This document shows positions 53,813 to 64,000 of a DNA stretch of 64,000 bases, in pieces. The position numbers were made by a program, and so were the translations under genes. Below the pieces are notes generated by a model, which was not told where the DNA came from, did no database searches, and saw nothing but the letters and a program-made list of their open reading frames with translations. Every line of letters begins with the position of its first letter. Within the stretch, counting starts at the first letter, position 1. The stretch is taken from assembly GCF_011759605.1 (NCBI RefSeq), contig NZ_JAAOYX010000001.1, positions 186,001 to 250,000 on the forward strand, in the 5' to 3' direction. The stretch comes from Luteibacter sp. SG786. GTDB taxonomy: Bacteria; Pseudomonadota; Gammaproteobacteria; Xanthomonadales; Rhodanobacteraceae.

Positions 53813-54801
53813 GTGGCCGCTTCGTAGGGCTGGCTCGCCTTCGGCCTCGCTGTTGGCGCCCGTTCCGTGGCCTGGAAGCCGGCAGCCGTCGCCCTCGCCG
53901 CGAAGACTTACGTCGTTCCTTGCGACAGGAGAGCCGCTGCGCGGCTAGTGTCTTATGGCTTCGCCGCGGCGGACCCGGGCGTCCGGGCGGGGGTTTCCGA
54001 CTCGGCTTCCTGCCTCGGCGGAAACGGCGGGCCGTCCAGGCCCGCCCCCTGACGGGCCTTTTCCATCCGCACGCCCTCGACTCCAGACATCGCGGCGAGG
54101 GCGACGGCTGCCGGCATCGGACGGTGCGGTGGTGTGTTGTGTAGTGCGTGGCGCGGCGTCGTTTGTTCGGTCTGTGGCGACCGTCCGCGCTCAAGTCGCT
54201 GGGTGCCTGCCTTCGCAGGCACGACGGTGGTTGAGAGTCTCTCGCGTGTTGTGTAGGAGCGCGTTGCTCTCTGTGGGAGCCGGCTATGCCGGCGATCCTG
54301 CGGCAGCGGGCAAGCTTGCCGCGAGCACCCATCGCCGCTGAAGCGGCTCCCACATGAGCGCGACGCGACGGTATCGCAGCGTCACCACCTACCGTCGTGC
54401 CTGCGAAAGCAGGCACCCAGCGCCCCGGTCGGCAAGGGACGAAAGCAAACCATCGGCTCGTGCTCCGGCTCTCCCAATACCAACCCGCACCGTCCGCTGC
54501 CAGTACCCGTTCCCCGCGCCGCGATGTCTGGAGTCGAGGGTGGCCGGGCGGAAGAGGCCCGAAGGGGGCCGGCCTGGACGGCCCGCCGTTTCCGCCGAGG
54601 CAGGAAGCCGAGTCGGAAACCCCCGCCCGGACGCCCGGGTCCGCCGCGGCGAAGCCATAAGACATTGAGCCGCGCAGCGGCTCTCCTTTCGCAAGGAACG
54701 ACGTAAGTCTTCGCGGCGAGGGGAACGGGTACTGGCTCCCAAGCCACGGCACAGGCCCCGCGAGCGAGGCCGAAGGCGAGCCAGCCCTACGAAGCGACCA
54801 C
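53813..54801. mobile_element. Composite palindromic element, long form (copy 2)
   Basis: A 989-base nested palindrome fills almost the whole gap between the GntR gene and ybdD. Its outer 33 bp (53818-53850) are the perfect inverse of 54764-54796, with imperfect extension to 53813 and 54801. Inner arms of about 250 bases remain inverted copies: 53895-54100 against about 54515-54715, for example GAAGACTTACGTCGTTCCTT against AAGGAACGACGTAAGTCTTC. Next inward are inverted copies of a GTGCCTGC..GCAGGCAC palindrome, then a REP pair centred within a few bases of the element's midpoint. ORFs inside are GC-rich shadows present in both arms. It shares core and right end with copy 1. The flanks 53739-53812 and 54802-54851 hold nothing recognisable. 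Confidence 0.8.
54271..54354. repeat. REP pair at the centre of composite element copy 2
   Basis: CTGTGGGAGCC-GGCTATGCCGGCG at the left and CGCCGCTGAAG-CGGCTCCCACA at the right, with the same middle sequence as the dsbC-purL pair except for a small change (CAAGCTTGCC). Confidence 0.9.
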
Positions 54802-54851
54802 ATAACACAATCAACGGCGGCACCCACATACGCAGGCGCCGCCTCGGGACC

Positions 54852-55055
54852 TCAGCAGCAGCGCCCGCCGGTGCCGCGATACCTGGCTTCCTGCCGCTCG
54901 CGGAAGAACTCCCCGTAACTCGGTACGGGACGTTCCGGATGGTGCTCGCGCAGGTGCTTCACATAGACGTCGTAGTCCGGCACGCCGCAGCAGAGGCGGG
55001 CGGTTTGCACCGCCCGTTGCCAGAACGACCGGGGTGCCGATGCGTTCGTGTTCAT
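54852..55055 (-). CDS. ybdD: YbdD/YjiX family small protein
   Basis: A 67-residue protein of the YbdD/YjiX (DUF466) family: LCCGVPDYDVYVKHLREHHPERPVPSYGEFFRERQEARY is diagnostic, and it ends with a double Cys. In enterobacteria YbdD is encoded with CstA and YjiX with BtsT, and these small proteins are thought to support pyruvate uptake by the carrier. Here it follows cstA by 9 bases, the same pairing. It is one of the shortest genes of the window but secure by context. Confidence 0.92.
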   Translation of the reverse strand: MNTNASAPRSFWQRAVQTARLCCGVPDYDVYVKHLREHHPERPVPSYGEFFRERQEARYRGTGGRCC

Positions 55056-55064
55056 ATGGCCTCC

Positions 55065-57140
55065 TTACTGCGCCACGCTCGACAGCGCGACGTAGGGTTC
55101 CTCGTGCGCGGTCGGGTGCGTGGCGCGCCATGCGCGGACGATGGAGCGAAGCGAGAAGAACAGCATGGTCAGGACCAGCAGCATGAACAGCGCCGTGAGG
55201 GCCATGTCCACGCGGTTGTTGGTGATGATCCGCTGCATTTCGTCCATCGACTTCGCCGGTGCGAGCAGCTTGCCGGATGCCATTGCGTCCGCGTATTTCT
55301 GCGCCGCCGCGGTGAAGCTGATCTTCGCGTCGAAGATCTTTTGCCAGCCTGCTGTAAGCGTGCACACCACCAGCCAGACGGCCGGAACGGCCGGCACGAG
55401 CACATAGCGCTGGCGCTTCAGTTTTACGGTAACCACCGTCGCCAGCATCAGCGCGATGGCCGCCAGCATCTGGTTGGCGATGCCGAACAGAGGCCACAAG
55501 GTGTTGATGCCGCCCAGCGGATCGACTGCCCCCTGGTACAGGAAGTAGCCCCACAAGCCAACGCAGATCACGGTGGCCACGATGTTGCCCACCCAGGATT
55601 CCGTTTGCTTCAACGGGGCCCAGGCCATGCCCGCCAGTTCCTGGATCATGAAGCGGCCCACGCGCGTACCGGCGTCGACCGTGGTCAGGATGAACAGGGC
55701 TTCGAACAGGATGGCGTAGTGGTACCACAGCGCCATCATGCCCTCGCCCGGCATGATGCCGTGGAGCAGTTGGGCCATGCCCACCGCCAGGGTGGGAGCG
55801 CCGCCGGCGCGACCGAGGATGGTGCCTTCGCCGATATTGCGCGCGGTGTCGGTCAGCTCCGCCGGAGTGACGAGGAAGCCCCAGCTGCTGATCGTCTGTG
55901 CGGCCTGTTCGGCCGTGGTGCCGACCAGTGCACCCGGCGAGTTCATCGCGAAGTACACGCCCGGGTGCAGCGAGGCCGCGGCGATCAGGGCCATGATCGC
56001 CACGAAGGCCTCCATCAGCATGCCGCCGTAACCGACCAGCCGCGCTTCGCCTTCGTTGGCGAGCAGCTTCGGTGTGGTGCCCGAGGCGATGATGGAATGC
56101 CACCCGGAGACCGCGCCGCAGGCGATGGTGATGAAGAGGAACGGGAACAGGTTGCCGGCGAACACCGGGCCGGTGCCGTCGATGAACTTCGTGATCGCGG
56201 GCATCTGCAGGGTCGGGGCGGCGAGGAAGATCGCCAGGGCGAGCAGGGCGATGGTGCCGATCTTGAGGAAGGTGGACAGGTAATCGCGCGGCGCAAGCAG
56301 CAGCCACACGGGAAGCACGGAGGCGAAGAAGCCGTAGCCGATCAGCAGCCAGGCGAGGGCCTTGGCGTCGAAGTCGAAGAGGGCGGCGAGGGCCGGCGTG
56401 TCGTTGACCGTCTTCCCGTACCAGATGGAGGCCAGCAGCAGGATGAGGCCGATGATCGACACTTCGAGGATGCGCCCGGGGCGGACGAAGCGCAGGTACA
56501 CGCCCATCAGCAAGGCGATGGGAATCGTGGCGGCGACGGTGAAGGTGCCCCAGGGGCTATGGGTGAGCGCCTTGACGACGACCAGTGCCAGCACGGCCAG
56601 CACGATCATCATGAGGACGAGGACGCCCACCATGGCGATGACGCCGGGTACCTCGCCCAGTTCCTCGCGCAGCATGTGCCCGAGGGAGCGTCCGTCGCGG
56701 CGCAGCGAGAGACCGAGAATCATGAAATCCTGTACCGCGCCGGCGAATACCACGCCGACGAGGATCCAGAGGGTGCCGGGGAGGTAGCCCATCTGCGCGG
56801 CCAGCACGGGGCCGACGAGCGGGCCGGCGCCGGCGATGGCCGCGAAATGATGGCCGAACACCACCCAGCGGTCGGTGGGCACGTAGTCCAGGCCGTCGTT
56901 GCGAAGGACCGACGGCGTGGCGCGCGAGGGGTCGAGCTGCAACACCCGTGTGGCGATCATGCGGCTGTAGAAGCGGTAGCCGATGAGGAAAACCGCAATG
57001 GATGCGGTGACCAGCCAGATGGCATTGATCGGCTCGCCTCGTCGCAGGGCGACGACGCCGAGGCACCAGGCTCCGACGATGGCGATGGCGGCCCAGAGGA
57101 TCTTGCCGGCCGGGCTGGGTTTGGGAATGGCGCTTTGCAT
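55065..57140 (-). CDS. cstA: CstA family carbon-starvation / pyruvate carrier
   Basis: A 691-residue integral membrane protein with about 16-18 helices. N-terminal CstA signatures are [41 protein letters not shown] and [24 protein letters not shown]. coli CstA imports peptides and pyruvate under carbon limitation. The start [12 protein letters not shown] has GGGGAG 10 bases upstream; the very long open frame further upstream is the shadow of def. It forms a two-gene unit with ybdD. The cyclic-AMP control known in enterobacteria cannot be confirmed here because no CRP site was recognised. Confidence 0.95.
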   Translation of the reverse strand: MQSAIPKPSPAGKILWAAIAIVGAWCLGVVALRRGEPINAIWLVTASIAVFLIGYRFYSRMIATRVLQLDPSRATPSVLRNDGLDYVPTDRWVVFGHHFAAIAGAGPLVGPVLAAQMGYLPGTLWILVGVVFAGAVQDFMILGLSLRRDGRSLGHMLREELGEVPGVIAMVGVLVLMMIVLAVLALVVVKALTHSPWGTFTVAATIPIALLMGVYLRFVRPGRILEVSIIGLILLLASIWYGKTVNDTPALAALFDFDAKALAWLLIGYGFFASVLPVWLLLAPRDYLSTFLKIGTIALLALAIFLAAPTLQMPAITKFIDGTGPVFAGNLFPFLFITIACGAVSGWHSIIASGTTPKLLANEGEARLVGYGGMLMEAFVAIMALIAAASLHPGVYFAMNSPGALVGTTAEQAAQTISSWGFLVTPAELTDTARNIGEGTILGRAGGAPTLAVGMAQLLHGIMPGEGMMALWYHYAILFEALFILTTVDAGTRVGRFMIQELAGMAWAPLKQTESWVGNIVATVICVGLWGYFLYQGAVDPLGGINTLWPLFGIANQMLAAIALMLATVVTVKLKRQRYVLVPAVPAVWLVVCTLTAGWQKIFDAKISFTAAAQKYADAMASGKLLAPAKSMDEMQRIITNNRVDMALTALFMLLVLTMLFFSLRSIVRAWRATHPTAHEEPYVALSSVAQ

Positions 57141-57333
57141 GGTTGGAGCTCCCCTTGCGGATGCTCCAAGGGTCGTCCCCGTCGCCCTGGGGGTCAATGA
57201 CCGCGAGGGTTCAGGGGCATTAGCCATTGGTCGAATGGCGAAACGCACCGACCGCGCTTCTGACGCCGGCCGAGGGTTGAGCCCGAGGCCGTCCGGCGCC
57301 ATGCTGGGGGTATCCCCACTCCCCGGAAAACGC

Positions 57334-57870
57334 ATGATTCGCGAGATTCTGAAGATGGGCGACGAGCGCCTTTTGCGCATCGCCCAGCCCGTGCCCGATG
57401 CGATGTTCGGCTCGGCCGAACTCGACGAGCTGATCGCGGACATGTTCGACACCATGGTCGACGCCGGCGGCGTCGGTCTGGCCGCGCCGCAGATCGGGGT
57501 GGACCTGCAACTGGTGATCTTCGGCTTCGACAGCAGCGAGCGGTATCCGGATGCACCGCCCGTACCGCGTACGATCCTGCTCAATCCCGACATCACACCC
57601 CTCTCCCAGGACATGGAGGAAGGATGGGAGGGGTGCCTCTCCGTGCCGGGCCTGCGGGGCGTGGTGAACCGCTATTCGCTGATCCGCTACCGCGGCTTCG
57701 ACCCGGAAGGCAACCTCATCGACCGGGAGGCCGAGGGCTTCCACGCACGCGTGGTGCAGCACGAGTGCGACCACCTGATCGGGCGCCTGTATCCCTCGCG
57801 CATTACCGACTTCAGCCGGTTCGGCTTCACCGATGTGTTGTTCCCGGGGGAAGACATCGGCGACGACTGA
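57334..57870 (+). CDS. def: Peptide deformylase
   Basis: Def removes the formyl group from nascent proteins. The 178-residue metalloenzyme has all three motifs: [11 protein letters not shown] (45-55), EGCLSVPG (99-106, ligand Cys101) and QHECDHLIG (142-150, ligands His143 and His147, catalytic Glu144). It is not next to fmt, so it may be a second deformylase rather than the housekeeping def-fmt copy. The preceding 190 bases contain no gene. It is convergent with the HTH gene. Confidence 0.95.
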   Translation: MIREILKMGDERLLRIAQPVPDAMFGSAELDELIADMFDTMVDAGGVGLAAPQIGVDLQLVIFGFDSSERYPDAPPVPRTILLNPDITPLSQDMEEGWEGCLSVPGLRGVVNRYSLIRYRGFDPEGNLIDREAEGFHARVVQHECDHLIGRLYPSRITDFSRFGFTDVLFPGEDIGDD

Positions 57871-57885
57871 CCCGGGCCGGGGCGG

Positions 57886-58269
57886 TTATTCGGCGTCGGC
57901 CAGGGCTTCGATGATCACCAGGAGGGCCTTGCGGCGCTCCTTCGGCATGCGGCTCACGAGACCGACAAGACGCAGCTGCTCGCGGGAATCGGCACGGTAG
58001 AGGGCGGGGCTTTCGCGTACGCCGGTGGCGCCGCTAGGTGCGCCGCGGCCGGTGGCCAGCCATTCGAAATTGACGCCGAAACGGACCGCCATGTCGATCT
58101 GGCGTTCCAGTTCCGGAAGGCCGAGATCGCTTAGCCACTTCCTTGCGGTTTCCCTGCTGACGTCGAAAAGGTCGGCCAGCTGCGTAATGCGGCCGCGGCC
58201 TTTCTTCACGCCGGCCATGTCCAGCGCGACATGAAGACGTTGGGAAAAACCTCGGTTGGTAGGGGACAT
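57886..58269 (-). CDS. Small HTH transcriptional regulator
   Basis: A 127-residue protein. The N-terminal half carries a Cro/CI-like helix-turn-helix (RITQLADLFDVSRETARKWLSD) and the residue pattern FEWLATGRGAP that follows the HTH in phage-type repressors. The C-terminal half is a short helical tail (RLVGLVSRMPKERRKALLVIIEALAD). The peptidase domain of CI/LexA is missing. I chose the ATG at 58269, with GGAG 5 bases upstream. An ATG 16 codons upstream has no ribosome site. No phage genes are nearby; target unknown. Confidence 0.8.
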   Translation of the reverse strand: MSPTNRGFSQRLHVALDMAGVKKGRGRITQLADLFDVSRETARKWLSDLGLPELERQIDMAVRFGVNFEWLATGRGAPSGATGVRESPALYRADSREQLRLVGLVSRMPKERRKALLVIIEALADAE

Positions 58270-58390
58270 GACAACTCCGATGGAACGCTTAGGCGCTACG
58301 GTCCGGGTATTGTTCATAGCGCGGAGCGGGAGCGTGACGCTTTTCCAGTTGCCAACTCGTCCAATTTGCGACTGCCTTTGATTTTGCTCA

Positions 58391-59203
58391 TTAAAGGCGG
58401 AAGGAGTTGACGAATTTTCTCATTTCTTCTGCCGCGCGATGGGCGTGTTCGGCAAAGTTCACGCCCGAATCAGCGTAAAGGATCGCGCGCGAGGAGGAAA
58501 TCATGAGGCCGGTGCCGTCGCGAGTGCGGCCGTTCGCCATGACCGCGGCGACGTCGCCGCCCTGGGCGCCGATCCCGGGAACCAGAAGCGGCATGTCGCC
58601 GACCACCCCGCGCACGCGGCCGAGTTCTTCCGGCCAGGTGGCGCCGGTGACCAGGGCGCAGTTTCCGTGGCCGTTCCACTCGCGCGCGATGGTTTCCGCC
58701 ACACGCAGATAGAGTGGCTGCCCCCCGCAGTCGAGTGCTTGGAAATCCTTGCCGCCCGGGTTGGAGGTACGGCACAGGAGGATCGCACCCTTGTCGGCGC
58801 GCTCGAGGAAGGGGGCGATGGAATCGTGCCCGAGGTAAGGATTCAGGGTGACGGCGTCGGCATCGTAGCGATCGAAGGCTTCGGCAGCGTAATGCTTCGC
58901 CGTGGAACCGATGTCGCCGCGTTTCGCGTCGAGGATGACGGGAATGCCCGGGTGCGTCTCGTGGATGTATGCGATCAGCCGTTCCAGAACGTCTTCGGCG
59001 CGCTGCGCGGCGAAGTGGGCGATCTGTGGCTTGTAGGCGCAGACCTGGCCTGCCGTGGCGTCGACGATGTCGCGGCAGAAAGTGAAGATGCCCTCGGTGC
59101 CGGAGAGGCCCGCGGGCAACCGGCCGGGTTCCGGATCCAGGCCGACGCATACGAGCGAGTCATTGCGGCGCCAGGCGTCCTTGAGGGCGGTCATGAAGTT
59201 CAT
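58391..59203 (-). CDS. pyrF: Orotidine-5'-phosphate decarboxylase (type 2)
   Basis: PyrF catalyses the last step of UMP synthesis. The 270-residue product belongs to the longer type-2 family: the catalytic DAKRGDIGST (92-101, Lys94), LVCVGLDPEPGRLP at the N-terminus and the phosphate-binding region LVPGIGAQGGD. Of three close ATGs I chose 59203, with AGAGGA 9 bases upstream; the first ATG abuts the Shine-Dalgarno. It is a single gene between the HTH gene and a REP pair. Confidence 0.94.
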   Translation of the reverse strand: MNFMTALKDAWRRNDSLVCVGLDPEPGRLPAGLSGTEGIFTFCRDIVDATAGQVCAYKPQIAHFAAQRAEDVLERLIAYIHETHPGIPVILDAKRGDIGSTAKHYAAEAFDRYDADAVTLNPYLGHDSIAPFLERADKGAILLCRTSNPGGKDFQALDCGGQPLYLRVAETIAREWNGHGNCALVTGATWPEELGRVRGVVGDMPLLVPGIGAQGGDVAAVMANGRTRDGTGLMISSSRAILYADSGVNFAEHAHRAAEEMRKFVNSFRL

Positions 59204-59237
59204 GGGGAGCATTCCTCTGCCGCGACGTGGAGCGGAT

Positions 59238-59329
59238 CTGTGGGAGCCGCTTCAGCGGCGATCCCGCGGCAGCGGGCCAGGACGCCATACTGCCGCGAGC
59301 ACCCTTCGACGCTGAAGCGGCTCCCACAG
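59238..59329. repeat. REP pair between pyrF and ettA
   Basis: CTGTGGGAGCC-GCTTCAGCGGCG (59238-59260) faces CGACGCTGAAG-CGGCTCCCACAG (59307-59329). The middle keeps ATCCCGCGGCAGCGGG and GCCGCGAGCACCC but has an extra AGGACGCCATACT. It lies 28 bases beyond the ettA stop. Confidence 0.88.
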
Positions 59330-59357
59330 GGGGGTGTTTCATGCCTCTGCGGTCTTG

Positions 59358-61016
<1,659 letters not shown>

Positions 61017-61107
61017 GGAGGCTCCGTCAGGCGATGCCGCGCCCCGTGCGGACGCGCCGGGGGCAAACCCCAATTATAGCGGGTTAACGGGGCGGGCACC
61101 CGCTCCC

Positions 61108-61143
61108 GCCGCCCTCCGGGCGGCCTCCAGGGCGCCCGGAGGG
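61108..61143. terminator. Twin GC-rich hairpins between ettA and the metzincin gene
   Basis: GCCGCCC/GGGCGGC (61108-61124) and a second stem CTCC.GGGCGCCC.GGAG (61125-61141) stand side by side, immediately beyond the metzincin stop on the minus strand. No T-run follows, so the role as 3' end is uncertain. Confidence 0.4.
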
Positions 61144-61148
61144 GAGGC

Positions 61149-62141
61149 TCAGGAGCGGGCGCGGGCGCGCACGTAGCGTCGAATGTTGTCGTCGTTGGCT
61201 TTCGAGTAGTACTTGCAGGAACCCAGGCCCCAGATGTTGTCCTTCATGTTGGTGAGGCAAAGGAAGCGGAATTCGGCATCCTCGTGGCGAGCCCCGAGGA
61301 GATGCCCCACCTCGTGGGCGAAGATGTGCCGGTGCCCGCGGGTGCTGGCGATGGCGGCGCCATAGGGCTCGACGGAGGCGCCGAGCGTGCCGAAGTCCCA
61401 GTTCCTGGCCGGTTCGTTCACGAAGAGCACGAATTTCGTGAGGGGCGTGATGCGGGCTCCGCGCGAACGCGCGTATGCCGCTCCGCGCACCCTGAAGTCC
61501 TGTATGCGCTCCACGTCCGTCCCGGTGTGATAGTCGATGTCGGTGACGCCCGGCACCTTGTCATGGACCGACAGACGCACCGGTACCCCGGGATTCACGG
61601 CGTCCTCCATGTCCTTCGCCCACCAGGTGAGATACCAGTTCACGAACTTGGCGCGGTCGTTCTCGCCGGAGGTGTCGTGCAGGAAGATCCATATGTCGAG
61701 GGCGTCCGACTCCGGCTCCGGCTCCGGCGCAGCGTCAGGCGCGGAGCGCGCCAGTCCGAAGGTTTTTTCCTGGGACAGGGGAGGGAGGTAATCGTCGTCG
61801 ATGACACGGTCGAGGGGGCCGTCCGTCGCGTGACCCGGCGTATCGTCGTCGTCCAGTGCGATGTCGAGCTCGTCTCCGACGCGGGCGATGGTGCCGGGCT
61901 GGCCGTCGATCCGTGCCAGGTAGACGGACGCCGGCACGTCGTCGACCTCGATGTCGGCGCGAAGCTTGCCGATGAGCACCACCTGCCTCGTGCCGCCGGC
62001 GGGGTCGGGCAGGCTGAATTCGCGGGGCAGGCCGGCGCTCGCGTGGGCGTCGAAGACCTCGACCTGCCGGTCGAGCGCGTGTGCGGGTAGGCAGGCGGCC
62101 GCCGACCAGGCGAGAAGTGCGGCCAGGGAAGTGGTTTTCAC
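61149..62141 (-). CDS. Secreted zinc metalloprotease (metzincin-like)
   Basis: A 330-residue exported protein. A signal peptide (LAALLAWSAAACLPAHA|LDRQ) is followed by an N-terminal domain to about residue 145 that ends in an acidic Pro/Glu linker (APEPEPESD), possibly a propeptide or inhibitor region. The catalytic domain has H276-E277-x2-H280-x2-G283-x2-H286 (HEVGHLLGARHED), the metzincin zinc motif, followed by a candidate Met-turn (LTNMKDN). Two Cys (FLCLTN and GSCKYY) could form a disulfide at the C-terminus. I do not recognise the exact subfamily. It stands alone between ettA and glyA. Confidence 0.85.
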   Translation of the reverse strand: MKTTSLAALLAWSAAACLPAHALDRQVEVFDAHASAGLPREFSLPDPAGGTRQVVLIGKLRADIEVDDVPASVYLARIDGQPGTIARVGDELDIALDDDDTPGHATDGPLDRVIDDDYLPPLSQEKTFGLARSAPDAAPEPEPESDALDIWIFLHDTSGENDRAKFVNWYLTWWAKDMEDAVNPGVPVRLSVHDKVPGVTDIDYHTGTDVERIQDFRVRGAAYARSRGARITPLTKFVLFVNEPARNWDFGTLGASVEPYGAAIASTRGHRHIFAHEVGHLLGARHEDAEFRFLCLTNMKDNIWGLGSCKYYSKANDDNIRRYVRARARS

Positions 62142-62406
62142 GAGAGAGTCCTTTCTAGTGCTGCGGGGAGGGGGCGGGGGGCTGGGACGCCCGCCATTAA
62201 CCTAGCCCAGGGCGGATGGGGCGCCCGTAGGCGCTTTCCTGCAGTGGCTGTAAGCGGGGTTGCCCGCGACTTTTTGCGAGTGCCAGCCGCCGAGCTCGGA
62301 CGGCGGTCGCATGGGAGTGGGCTAGGTGGCGCCCGCGGCTCGGTGGCCGCAAGCCCTGCTGGGCGCTACACTTTCCGTCTTCTTACCACCCCCGAACGAG
62401 GTCGAG
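62142..62406. other. Leader region of glyA and the metzincin gene, nothing recognised
   Basis: 265 bases between divergent genes, so both promoters should lie here. Sequences such as CCGCCGAGCTCGGACGGCGG (62289-62308) can fold into a hairpin. I looked for a glycine, SAM or tetrahydrofolate riboswitch core before glyA and did not find one. Confidence 0.4.
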
Positions 62407-63663
62407 ATGTTTCCGAAGGACGCAACGATCGCCGGCTATGACGACGAACTCGCCAAGGCCATCGCCGACGAGTCCCGTCGCCAGGAAGATCACGTCGAGC
62501 TGATCGCCTCGGAGAACTACGCCAGCCCCCGCGTCATGGAGGCCCAGGGCTCCTCGCTCACGAACAAGTACGCCGAAGGCTATCCCGGCAAGCGCTACTA
62601 CGGCGGCTGCGAGTTCGTCGACGTGGCCGAGCGGCTGGCGATCTCGCGGCTGAAGCAGCTGTTCGGCGCGGACTATGCCAACGTGCAGCCGCATTCGGGA
62701 TCGCAGGCGAACCAGGCGGTGTACTTCGCCCTGCTGCAGCCGGGCGACACCATTCTCGGCATGAGCCTGGCCCACGGCGGCCACCTCACGCACGGCGCGA
62801 AGGTGAACCTGTCGGGCAAGATCTTCAACGCCGTGCAGTACGGCATCGATCCCGACACCGGCCTCGTGAACTACGACGAGATCGAGAAGCTGGCGCTGGA
62901 GCACAAGCCGAAGATGATCGTGGCCGGTTTCTCGGCCTATTCGCAGGTGCTGGACTGGGCCCGCTTCCGCGCCATCGCCGACAAGGTCGGTGCCTATCTC
63001 TTCGTCGACATGGCCCACGTCGCCGGTCTCGTCGCGGCGGGTGTCTACCCGAACCCCATCGATCACGCCCATGTCGTCACGTCCACCACGCACAAGACCC
63101 TGCGCGGTCCGCGCGGCGGCATCATCGTCGCGAAGGGCCTGGGCGAGGAACTGGAAAAGAAGCTCCAGTCGATCGTGTTCCCCGGCATCCAGGGCGGCCC
63201 CCTGATGCACGTCATCGCCGCCAAGGCGGTGGCCTTCAAGGAAGCCCTGGAGCCCGCATTCACCGACTACCAGAAGCAGGTGGTGAAGAACGCCAAGGCG
63301 ATGGCGAAGACCTTCATCGAGCGCGGCTACAAGATCGTTTCCGGCGGCACCGAGAACCACCTCATGCTCATCGATCTGATCGGGCGCGACGTCACCGGCA
63401 AGGACGCGGAAGCTGCGCTCGGCAAGGCGCACATCACGGTGAACAAGAACGCCGTTCCGAACGATCCGCGCTCGCCGTTCGTCACGTCCGGCCTGCGCGT
63501 CGGCACGCCCGCCATCACCACGCGTGGCTACACGGAGAAGGAAACGGTGGAGCTCACGCAATGGATCTGCGACGTGTTGGACGCGCCGGCCGACGAAGCG
63601 GTCATCGCGGCCGTGCGCGAAAAGGTCACGGTGCAGTGCGCGAAGTTCCCGGTCTACGGTTGA
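62407..63663 (+). CDS. glyA: Serine hydroxymethyltransferase
   Basis: GlyA interconverts serine and glycine and loads one-carbon units on tetrahydrofolate. The 418-residue PLP enzyme (E. coli 417) has [28 protein letters not shown] and [15 protein letters not shown]. The PLP Lys lies in [14 protein letters not shown]. The ATG (MFPKDATI) follows CGAACGAGG; the longer open frame is non-coding. nrdR follows after 14 bases, the common glyA-nrdR order. Confidence 0.97.
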   Translation: MFPKDATIAGYDDELAKAIADESRRQEDHVELIASENYASPRVMEAQGSSLTNKYAEGYPGKRYYGGCEFVDVAERLAISRLKQLFGADYANVQPHSGSQANQAVYFALLQPGDTILGMSLAHGGHLTHGAKVNLSGKIFNAVQYGIDPDTGLVNYDEIEKLALEHKPKMIVAGFSAYSQVLDWARFRAIADKVGAYLFVDMAHVAGLVAAGVYPNPIDHAHVVTSTTHKTLRGPRGGIIVAKGLGEELEKKLQSIVFPGIQGGPLMHVIAAKAVAFKEALEPAFTDYQKQVVKNAKAMAKTFIERGYKIVSGGTENHLMLIDLIGRDVTGKDAEAALGKAHITVNKNAVPNDPRSPFVTSGLRVGTPAITTRGYTEKETVELTQWICDVLDAPADEAVIAAVREKVTVQCAKFPVYG

Positions 63664-63677
63664 GGGCCGGCATCTAG

Positions 63678-64000
63678 ATGCATTGCCCGTTCTGCCAGCA
63701 CGAAGACACGCGCGTCATCGACTCCCGTCTCACCGAGGACGGGAGCACGGTGCGCCGCCGTCGCGAATGCCCGCAGTGCGGCGAGCGTTTCAACACCTTC
63801 GAAACGGCGGAGCTCAAGCTGCCTTCGATCGTGAAGTCCGGCGACCGCCGCGAGCCTTTCGACGAGCACAAGCTGCGCGTGAGCTTCGAGCGCGCGCTGC
63901 AGAAGCGTCCTGTGGCCAGCGACGCCGTGGACACGGCTGTCCGCGCCGTCATCAACGACCTGCGCCGCAGCGGCGAGCGCGAGGTCCCCTCGCGCCAGGT
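63678..64000 (+). CDS. nrdR: NrdR transcriptional repressor of ribonucleotide reductases (partial)
   Basis: The first 107 codons of NrdR; the window ends within the ATP-cone domain. The zinc ribbon is complete: Cys3, Cys6, Cys31 and Cys34 (MHCPFC and CPQCGERF), with the typical [21 protein letters not shown] between. The ATP-cone starts with [16 protein letters not shown]. NrdR senses nucleotide binding and represses nrd operons through NrdR boxes. It is co-directional with glyA. Confidence 0.95.
   Translation, partial: MHCPFCQHEDTRVIDSRLTEDGSTVRRRRECPQCGERFNTFETAELKLPSIVKSGDRREPFDEHKLRVSFERALQKRPVASDAVDTAVRAVINDLRRSGEREVPSRQ

Noticed and set aside
53867-54747. Several 60-120-codon ORFs in the composite element
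   Set aside because: They appear in mirror form in both arms, have GC-driven amino-acid composition and no ribosome sites; they are translated repeats.
62142-62406. Riboswitch upstream of glyA
   Set aside because: No core of a glycine, SAM, SAH or THF riboswitch could be matched by eye.

Overview
The window looks like ordinary chromosome from a high-GC gammaproteobacterium of the Xanthomonadales (Lysobacterales). It is probably a Rhodanobacteraceae member such as Luteibacter or Dyella. This is inferred from GC-rich codon use, the gene order ruvB-ybgC-tolQRAB-pal-cpoB-queE-queC, the oxyR/ahpC/ahpD locus, and the dense 'TGTGGGAGCC...' palindromic repeats. No database search was run. I find no prophage, integron, CRISPR array or complete insertion sequence.

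Layout. 1-8.4 kb: the 3' end of a kup potassium transporter, a palindromic repeat array, ruvB, the whole Tol-Pal envelope system, and queE/queC for queuosine. 8.7-10.3 kb: a secreted halovibrin-like protein and tRNA-Lys. 10.4-16.6 kb: a minus-strand signalling block with a hybrid histidine kinase, a LuxR-type response regulator, a PhnD-like periplasmic binding protein, a second kinase with an odd H-box, and a DedA-rhodanese fusion. 16.7-20.6 kb: VTT membrane protein, nucleoside deaminase, glnS, DUF2007 protein and apt. 20.6-24 kb: the peroxide-defence locus oxyR <> ahpC-ahpD, with a recognisable OxyR box in the divergent promoter. 24-29.5 kb: an M1 aminopeptidase gene broken by an in-frame TAG, a GH18 endoglycosidase, an esterase lipoprotein and prmC. 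29.5-38 kb: dxs, an HNH nuclease, SapC, GNAT, acyl-CoA dehydrogenase, a lipoprotein, a SET-domain methyltransferase and PfpI. 38-46 kb: an EF-G paralogue, two tandem proline-rich TonB-like paralogues, RDD protein, xerD and dsbC. 46-54 kb: purL, glycosyltransferase, EamA transporter, galM and a divergent FadR-type regulator. 54.8-64 kb: ybdD-cstA, def, an HTH regulator, pyrF, ettA, a secreted metzincin, glyA and the start of nrdR.

The most unusual non-coding content is a pair of related composite palindromic elements at 33261-33710 and 53813-54801. Each has long terminal inverted repeats (25 bp and 33 bp, both perfect) surrounding nested shorter palindromes and a central REP pair. The second is close to a 1-kb palindrome centred on its REP pair. 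Four further REP pairs lie in other intergenic gaps. A different palindromic array lies directly upstream of ruvB.

Most genes are housekeeping. The functional links with sequence support are Tol-Pal with YbgC and CpoB, OxyR control of the AhpC/AhpD peroxidase pair, QueE with QueC, GalM with its divergent regulator, YbdD with CstA, and the three- to four-component sensory block. Long open frames opposite the real genes are GC-driven shadows and are left out.
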